A DNA stretch of 42,907 bases from positions 1-42,907 of the IMG/VR virus record IMGVR_UViG_3300005253_000024, one strand, 5' to 3'. Shown here in pieces: positions 38,964 through 42,907 of this stretch (positions are counted from its first letter, which is position 1; each line of letters starts with the position of its first letter). The position numbers and the translations under genes were made by a program. The notes under the pieces are model-generated. The model was given only the letters and a program-made list of their open reading frames with translations, was not told the DNA's origin and ran no database searches. Origin of the DNA: a virus.

Positions 38964-39137
38964 TTAGTACCTCAAGTTAAATGGAAAGTCTACAATGCTA
39001 GCTAGCTCTTTGAAGTCTGCCCCGTATGCTTTTCTAATCTCTGGGTCATTGTCAAGGATCAGTAGTGCTTCACGTAGCTTGTCTTTGTATTTCCTATCTA
39101 ATGTCTTGAAATACCTGTCCCAGTCTTTTCCTGTCAC
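38964..39137 (-). CDS. Small hypothetical protein (57 aa)
   Basis: GTG 39137 has AAGGAGG six bases upstream and lies about 19 bases after the predicted start of transcription; an upstream ATG would fall before the promoter. The protein is helical and charged (KDWDRYFKTLDRKYKDKLRE). It is a single-gene unit with its own promoter and terminator. Confidence 0.65.
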   Translation of the reverse strand: MTGKDWDRYFKTLDRKYKDKLREALLILDNDPEIRKAYGADFKELASIVDFPFNLRY

Positions 39138-39162
39138 TTCTTGCCTCCTTTCGCTTTTACTT

Positions 39163-39191
39163 ATTATAGCAGGTTGGCAATATCCTGTCAA
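39163..39191 (-). promoter_or_regulatory. Consensus leftward promoter
   Basis: On the minus strand TTGACA (39191-39186), a 17-base spacer and TATAAT (39168-39163). The dyad TAGTACTTTAGTACTA (39192-39207) touches the -35 box. It drives the 57-residue gene. Confidence 0.85.
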
Positions 39192-39207
39192 TAGTACTTT
39201 AGTACTA
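39192..39207. promoter_or_regulatory. Operator-like dyad next to the -35 box
   Basis: TAGTACT-TT-AGTACTA is a perfect 7-bp inverted repeat with a two-base centre, flush against the -35 box of the promoter at 39163-39191. Its place matches the dyads at 38060 and 32088, though the sequence differs. Confidence 0.5.
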
Positions 39208-39324
39208 GGAAGCATATGTTCTACCTAGCCTACAGCTGGCAAGGGTACGGGTGGACTCTTTTATAGATAGGTATGTATTTTTTACATGGCCTCTGAGAAA
39301 TTATCCCAACTTGATTTTTCCAAT

Positions 39325-39365
39325 AGGTAATCATTGACACAGGAGTATAGTAGCGATGATTACCT
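39325..39365. other. Hairpin, 10-bp arms
   Basis: AGGTAATCAT (39325-39334) pairs perfectly with ATGATTACCT (39356-39365). It follows the end of the leftward gene at 39375 and may terminate the transcript from 40911. There is no T run. Confidence 0.45.
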
Positions 39366-39374
39366 TACTCTATT

Positions 39375-39671
39375 TCATTGCTCTATTCTTGAAATCCAAC
39401 TCGTACTCTTCCCATCCAGAGCATCAAATATCCAGCGTAGATATTCAAGGTCAGTATCATTAACCTGATAGTGCTCACCACTAAAACTGCCTTCTTGATA
39501 TTTTCCTGTGCCGCAAAAGCATATTCGGTAGTTGTTATAATCCCTATTGTGCGGAGTTGGCTCTGGTAAGACACCGCAACAAAAAGCATCCTGAACCCTA
39601 CGCTTAAAAGCACAGTCGGGAAAACAACACCAATTCGGTTTTTCCTGTTTCCATTCTTTCACTTCTGCCAT
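39375..39671 (-). CDS. Cysteine-rich hypothetical protein (98 aa)
   Basis: ATG 39671 has AAGGAGAAGGGG upstream. Cysteines cluster as WCCFPDCAFKRR, AFCCG and ICFCGTGKY, enough for one or two metal sites. The C-terminal half is acidic (NDTDLEYLRWIFDAL). It is the last gene of the leftward set starting at 40891. Confidence 0.55.
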   Translation of the reverse strand: MAEVKEWKQEKPNWCCFPDCAFKRRVQDAFCCGVLPEPTPHNRDYNNYRICFCGTGKYQEGSFSGEHYQVNDTDLEYLRWIFDALDGKSTSWISRIEQ

Positions 39672-39735
39672 ATTCCCCTTCTCCTTTCAGCATATATTAT
39701 CTTCATAGCTTAAACATCTCCTTATAGCCATCAAT

Positions 39736-39996
39736 CTATTCCGCAAAGCCCATGCTAACCATCTTTGGCCTTGCCTGTTCCCAATAGACTGGACGTTTCC
39801 CAGTATCATAACAATATTCGCAGTAGTACAGGCCAGTATGGATTATTCCCTCGTCAATATTCTGTACTTCTATCCAATGGTGGGCACCAGTATTGTTTTC
39901 CACCTGTAAAAGGATGTCAGGATTTATAGATGCTTTGGGGCATTTCCAAACATCTGAGGCTAGATACCCCTCATACGTTAGAGTCTTTCTGTCCAT
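39736..39996 (-). CDS. Hypothetical protein (86 aa)
   Basis: ATG 39996 has AGGAGGAG upstream within the preceding gene. Beta segments (HHWIEVQNIDEGIIH) are followed by YYCEYCYDTGKRPVYW, with a CxxC pair. It overlaps the upstream gene by 19 bases. Function unknown. Confidence 0.55.
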   Translation of the reverse strand: MDRKTLTYEGYLASDVWKCPKASINPDILLQVENNTGAHHWIEVQNIDEGIIHTGLYYCEYCYDTGKRPVYWEQARPKMVSMGFAE

Positions 39997-40415
39997 AATT
40001 TTGGTACTCCTCCTAATGTAGCTATCTCTAGTATAATATCTAACATTTGTTGGGTTAGTCTAATATCCGTTAATACATGGTCTGGGTAACTGTGATTGCA
40101 ATTCTTCCTCATCTGTATGATTTTATGAAATTTTCTAACTAGCAGAAAACGTTTCCTCTTATCCTCCTCACACAGGATTTGTTTCCTAACCCTTCTTTGA
40201 GGTACATATGGATTCCTTTTAAGGTAGTCCAGTCCTTGGTCTATCCAGCACTGAGGATGATACTTATAGTAGCTGTTCCATTTTCTACTGTCCGCATTGC
40301 CTCGATTCCAAAAAATAACTGCAACCATAGGAGTAGCCTGCTCTATAGGCTCTGGGCATCCTTTACAAATGCATGTCTTTTTGCACCAACGCATAGTTAC
40401 ATTGGGTATGGTCAT
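39978..40415 (-). CDS. Zinc-finger-like protein (145 aa)
   Basis: ATG 40415 overlaps the previous stop (ATGA). The N-terminal 60 residues, CKKTCICKGCPEPI, FWNRG and YYKYHPQCWIDQGLDYL, match the C-x2-C ... H-P-x-C-W pattern of small zinc fingers seen in phage and PARP-type proteins. A basic helical region follows (RRVRKQILCEEDKRKRFLLV). Likely nucleic-acid-binding; role unknown. Confidence 0.6.
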   Translation of the reverse strand: MTIPNVTMRWCKKTCICKGCPEPIEQATPMVAVIFWNRGNADSRKWNSYYKYHPQCWIDQGLDYLKRNPYVPQRRVRKQILCEEDKRKRFLLVRKFHKIIQMRKNCNHSYPDHVLTDIRLTQQMLDIILEIATLGGVPKLWTERL

Positions 40416-40636
40416 ACCTTCAGCAATTTCCTTTCATCAACATGTTTCTGTTTAATCAGCTTCCAATCCTGCCCTTTAACCACATATAGAGGAAATATAA
40501 CCCCACACATACATTCAAATAAATTCTTATTGTATGCAGGATAATGCACAGCACAGCCAATTTCTATGGATAACTGGCTACCTAGACTATCTATCTCCTC
40601 ATCCAACCCTGGCTGTTGATACGCTCCCCAAGTCAT
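40412..40636 (-). CDS. Hypothetical protein (74 aa)
   Basis: ATG 40636 has GAGAGGTG upstream. The mixed sequence includes CAVHYPAYNKNLFECMCGVIF and a basic C-terminus. No family recognised. It overlaps the next gene by four bases. Confidence 0.55.
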   Translation of the reverse strand: MTWGAYQQPGLDEEIDSLGSQLSIEIGCAVHYPAYNKNLFECMCGVIFPLYVVKGQDWKLIKQKHVDERKLLKV

Positions 40637-40639
40637 TTC

Positions 40640-40891
40640 TCACCTCTCTACTAATACTACTTCGGTTGGTGATAAGGGTCCTATCCTTAGTCCAGAAAGG
40701 TAGTCTGTACTCCCTGTAGCACGGAAAAGTAAATTTATCTCTATCAATTTACCTCCTATATCCTTAGTTTGTCCTATTACCTCTGCAAAAGAACCAGTAG
40801 GAATCTTTATTGGTACGGTTTCATTCCCTAGAGAAATTTCTATAGTTCTTTCTGTCTGTATCCTAACTTGTTTACCTATCATTTTATCCAT
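40640..40891 (-). CDS. Small beta-barrel-like protein (83 aa)
   Basis: ATG 40891 is chosen because the longer frame crosses the -10 box; AGAGGTGG precedes it. Strands alternate regularly (KQVRIQTERTIEISLGN, KIPTGSFAEVIGQTK), like an SH3- or KOW-type barrel. It is the first gene after the promoter at 40911, with a leader of about 13 bases. Confidence 0.6.
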   Translation of the reverse strand: MDKMIGKQVRIQTERTIEISLGNETVPIKIPTGSFAEVIGQTKDIGGKLIEINLLFRATGSTDYLSGLRIGPLSPTEVVLVER

Positions 40892-40910
40892 TTTCCACCT
40901 CTCTATTATC

Positions 40911-40939
40911 ATTATAACACCTAGTCAGTCACTTGTCAA
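40911..40939 (-). promoter_or_regulatory. Consensus leftward promoter of the control region
   Basis: On the minus strand TTGACA (40939-40934), a 17-base spacer and TATAAT (40916-40911). The palindrome AAGTATACTT (40938-40947) overlaps the -35 box. It is divergent from 40991-41019. Confidence 0.88.
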
Positions 40940-40951
40940 GTATACTTAACA

Positions 40952-40981
40952 TAATATAGTATTATATATATAAATGTATAC
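40952..40981 (-). promoter_or_regulatory. 30-bp AT-rich repeated element, copy C
   Basis: Read on the minus strand it begins GTATACATTTATATATATAA and matches copy B at 26 of 30 positions. It lies exactly between two divergent consensus promoters, where a shared operator would sit. Confidence 0.55.
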
Positions 40982-40990
40982 TTATTTGAC

Positions 40991-41019
40991 TTGACATAAT
41001 ACGCTGATTGTTGTATAAT
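40991..41019 (+). promoter_or_regulatory. Consensus rightward promoter of the packaging/virion unit
   Basis: TTGACA (40991-40996), a 17-base spacer and TATAAT (41014-41019). Transcription would begin near 41024-41026, so the TAGGAG ribosome site lies at the very 5' end of the mRNA. Confidence 0.88.
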
Positions 41020-41037
41020 ATAAGTAGGAGTATAGTA

Positions 41038-41571
41038 ATGAGCATTGAAACCAGCAGTGACATTGAAACCGTAGAAGGCAGCATAACACCAACTGAAGGA
41101 ATAGCCCAATCTCTAATCAACTATTATGCTGATGGTGGTAAGAAAGCTCGCTACTTATCCTATCTGGTAGCGGGTTTTTCTACAATGGAATCGGTAACCC
41201 TAGCTAAAGTTCACCTTAAATCGGTAAAGCGTTGGAGGGAAGAAGGTGATGGCTTTTGTGAGCTGGAGAAAAAGGCTCTTGGTGATTTAAGACGGGAGCT
41301 ATCCAACCAACTCATTGATATTGAGTTCACCCGTAACTTTCGTCTAGTATTGGCTAAAGATTTCCAGATACTATTCAAAGATGCCCAGGAGAAAACATTA
41401 ACAGAGAAGGAACAAGAATACCTATTGGTAATTAGGAAGTTTTACACTCCAGAACAGTTAACTAGGATTCGGCAACTAGTTAGTGGTAAGGATAATTCAG
41501 GAGAAGCCTTTGATTTTACCAAGACTGTATTGACTATAAGGTTAGAGCGGGAAGAAAAAAGTATTAGGTGA
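41038..41571 (+). CDS. Terminase small subunit candidate
   Basis: The frame is open through the -10 box, so ATG 41038, seven bases after TAGGAG, is chosen (177 residues). A helix-turn-helix-like region lies near residues 35-70 (ARYLSYLVAGFSTMESVTLAK then LKSVKRWREEGDGF). It is followed by an oligomerisation-like helix (LEKKALGDLRRELSNQLID). Phage TerS proteins have this build and bind the packaging site. It is the first gene of the unit that includes fibre, TerL and portal. A regulator is the main alternative. Confidence 0.55.
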   Translation: MSIETSSDIETVEGSITPTEGIAQSLINYYADGGKKARYLSYLVAGFSTMESVTLAKVHLKSVKRWREEGDGFCELEKKALGDLRRELSNQLIDIEFTRNFRLVLAKDFQILFKDAQEKTLTEKEQEYLLVIRKFYTPEQLTRIRQLVSGKDNSGEAFDFTKTVLTIRLEREEKSIR

Positions 41572-41588
41572 TTATCAAGGAGAGTCTA

Positions 41589-41849
41589 GTGACAGAAAAG
41601 TCCCAAATAAAACTAATACAGGAAACCCATAAATACGTTAATACTCTAACCACAGTGTTGCTTGGTGTTCCAGGCACAGATGATAAAGGGTTGGTTGGTG
41701 AAGTCAAGCAGATTAAATTTAACCAGAAGGAGCAATGGACAAGCCACAGCAAATTATCCACAAGGGTTTGGATGTTATGGGGAATCGTTCTAGCTATAGG
41801 CGTTATTGCTAGTGGGGTAATTACCTTAACTGGTGGCTGGGGTGGCTAG
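41589..41849 (+). CDS. Membrane-anchored protein, XhlA/holin-like
   Basis: GTG 41589 with AAGGAG at a spacing of six is preferred over GTG 41568. The first 55 residues are polar and helical. A single membrane segment near the C-terminus (LWGIVLAIGVIASGVITL) is followed by TGGWGG. This matches XhlA-like phage membrane proteins that help lysis. The match is by topology, not by sequence motif. Confidence 0.55.
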   Translation: MTEKSQIKLIQETHKYVNTLTTVLLGVPGTDDKGLVGEVKQIKFNQKEQWTSHSKLSTRVWMLWGIVLAIGVIASGVITLTGGWGG

Positions 41850-41964
41850 AGGAGTTCGTGCTACGAGGAAACAGGCAGCAGCAGGAAGGCATAACCTGCT
41901 TAAAGCTCAAGTGAGCAGAATTGGACTGAGAGGCCAAAGGTATAAACTTAGGAAACGAATGTGA
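41842..41964 (+). CDS. Tiny arginine-rich protein (40 aa)
   Basis: GTG 41842 overlaps the previous gene's end, with only a weak GGTGG before it. The peptide (ARGVRATRKQAAAGRHNLLK, GLRGQRYKLRKRM) has about 12 positive charges in 40 residues and resembles the basic 57-residue protein at 42094. The stop overlaps the next GTG start (GTGA). DNA binding is plausible. Confidence 0.45.
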   Translation: MARGVRATRKQAAAGRHNLLKAQVSRIGLRGQRYKLRKRM

Positions 41965-42101
41965 AGGTTTGTGATAACTGTGGTAAGGTCATACTGGATA
42001 AGACAGAAGCCTGTCCTGAATGTGGTTGTGTTAAGTTTACAGAGCTATTAACAGCTTCCTATGATAATTGGGAATCTTACTTGGAGGAGAAAGATGCCTA
42101 G
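41961..42101 (+). CDS. Tiny zinc-ribbon protein (46 aa)
   Basis: GTG 41961 overlaps the previous TGA. The sequence begins VKVCDNCGKVILDK and then has CPECGCVKF, two CxxC pairs 14 residues apart, followed by an acidic helix. It overlaps the next gene by eight bases. Confidence 0.55.
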   Translation: MKVCDNCGKVILDKTEACPECGCVKFTELLTASYDNWESYLEEKDA

Positions 42102-42267
42102 AGGACCAGCTAAGGTGAGGGTTTTCAAAATCCTTGGTGTAGCAATTCGCAGGCGTAATATTGGTTTAGCTATGAGAGCCCTTGGTATGGGTAAACAAGT
42201 AAGAGGAATACCGAGAGCACATCTTCCTCAGACGTCTGCAGCTAAAAGGCAAGGCTTTAATCGCTAA
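42094..42267 (+). CDS. Small basic protein (57 aa)
   Basis: ATG 42094 has GGAGG upstream; the longer frame from 42061 lacks a site. The basic product starts MPRGPAKVRVFKILGVAIRR and ends AAKRQGFNR. It lies nine bases before the fibre gene start. Likely DNA- or capsid-interacting; function unknown. Confidence 0.55.
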   Translation: MPRGPAKVRVFKILGVAIRRRNIGLAMRALGMGKQVRGIPRAHLPQTSAAKRQGFNR

Positions 42268-42276
42268 GGAGATAAT

Positions 42277-42907
42277 GTGCCAGCATTAACATCGGTCACC
42301 AAAGAAAAAGGTATTCTTACTTTTACCTATGATGATGGTACAATTCTAAAGAGGACAATCATCTATGCTGATACCATAGTATCAACACCACCTGATGGTT
42401 ATGACGAGATAGGTAACTGCTATATAGACTCTAGTGGTAGACTGGTCATCAATTATAATGGTAATAGTATTGTCCTAGACCCTGTTGGTGGTGCTGGGGA
42501 TATGCTCAAATCCATCTATGATGCCGACAATAATGGCATTGTAGATAATGCCGAGAAATTAGAGGGTTCGACCAAATCCGAGGTTCAAGACCATACACCA
42601 AAGGCTCATACTCTGGGTAGTCATAGTACCAAAGCCCACAATGAATTGTCAGGCGTAGGTGTCAATGACCATCATGCTAAATACCTTAATTCCGAGGCCG
42701 TAGCTGCCGCCAAAACAGTTAAACTAGATGATTTCACTACTCCTGATGATAATGTAGACCTAGACGCTAGTGCAGCCCTTCATGGTCTTATGTCCAAAGT
42801 TGATAAAGGTAAGTTAGATGGTATTGAGGCGTTGGCTGATGTTACAGGAAGCACTGCCCCACAGGCTCATGGACCTTCCCATGAAGATACTGGCGGTGAT
42901 GAGATAA
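42277..42907 (+). CDS. Tail fibre protein, N-terminal part (continues at position 1)
   Basis: The frame starts at GTG 42277, nine bases after an AAGGAG box; the ATG two bases upstream reaches a stop after four codons. It stays open to the end of the window. Across the circular join it continues to 2505 and encodes 1004 residues. This part carries the motifs GSHSTKAHNELSG and NDHHAKYLN, followed across the join by HGLMSKVDKGKLDGIE. These are typical of phage tail fibre or receptor-binding proteins. The first roughly 90 residues look like a small beta-rich virion-attachment domain; that is inference. The gene follows three very small genes that overlap one another. Confidence 0.85.
   Translation, partial: MPALTSVTKEKGILTFTYDDGTILKRTIIYADTIVSTPPDGYDEIGNCYIDSSGRLVINYNGNSIVLDPVGGAGDMLKSIYDADNNGIVDNAEKLEGSTKSEVQDHTPKAHTLGSHSTKAHNELSGVGVNDHHAKYLNSEAVAAAKTVKLDDFTTPDDNVDLDASAALHGLMSKVDKGKLDGIEALADVTGSTAPQAHGPSHEDTGGDEI
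42787..42907. repeat. Terminal direct repeat, copy 2 (contig overlap)
   Basis: This is the second copy of bases 1-121. The tail-fibre frame that starts at 42277 is in phase here and continues at the start of the window, giving a unique genome length of 42,786 bp. Confidence 0.95.

Noticed and set aside
22133-42267. tRNA genes and CRISPR arrays
   Set aside because: No cloverleaf with a T-arm GTTCRA motif and no regularly spaced repeats were found by eye; a dedicated tRNA scan was not possible.

Overview
The window looks like a complete, circular (or circularly permuted) genome of a tailed bacteriophage. The first 121 bases (1-121) recur exactly as the last 121 (42787-42907), and one tail-fibre reading frame runs through the join. 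The unique length is therefore 42,786 bp, and the contig ends are an arbitrary cut inside a gene. The host is not identified by anything I can read. Strong AGGAGG ribosome binding sites, GTG and TTG starts, and consensus TTGACA-17-TATAAT promoters show a sigma70-type bacterial host. I recognise no integrase, CI-like repressor, tRNA gene, CRISPR array, insertion sequence or endolysin. The virion genes suggest a short-tailed phage: TerL, portal, HK97-like capsid and a connector-like protein are present, but there is no tape-measure-like gene.

Rightward unit (41038, through the join, to 22058). It opens with a candidate small terminase subunit, a membrane protein and three tiny basic or zinc-ribbon genes. 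The 1004-residue tail fibre (42277 to 2505) follows, then the large terminase (3100-4683), three small membrane proteins that could be holins, the portal (5191-6888) and a 1861-residue protein (6888-12473) of unknown function. A second consensus promoter at 12539-12567 serves scaffold, major capsid and a decoration-like protein. The rest is a set of virion or tail genes: a hub-like protein, a repeat protein with an FN3-like domain, and a connector-like protein fused to a long coiled coil. A 12-bp hairpin at 22065-22113 separates this unit from the convergent leftward unit.

Leftward unit (about 38.0 to 22.1 kb). This is a very compact string of early and replication genes, mostly overlapping by ATGA, GTGA or TAATG. 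It encodes a family A DNA polymerase with proofreading exonuclease, two MazG-like proteins, a DNA methyltransferase, an ERCC4-type nuclease with helix-hairpin-helix motifs, two RecA-like ATPases, a Cas4/RecB-like nuclease with cysteine clusters, a ribbon-helix-helix protein, a YopX-like protein and many small zinc-ribbon proteins. Many real genes here are 24-58 codons long. The junction at 30319-30636 is unusually long and holds a compact pseudoknotted RNA whose order of helices matches a group I intron core.

Control regions. Seven promoters have a TTGACA -35 box and an exact 17-base spacer; six also have TATAAT and one has TATACT. Leaders are only about 12-30 nt, except in front of the gene at 38286. 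Dyads (AGAACATATGTTCT and relatives) sit against several leftward -35 boxes, and a 30-bp AT-rich element recurs at 12473, 35570 and 40952. Together these look like a phage-specific regulatory circuit. The best leads for something undescribed are the group I-like RNA, this regulatory sequence family, two candidate RNA switches in front of genes (26024-26044 and 35256-35348) and the 1861-residue protein.
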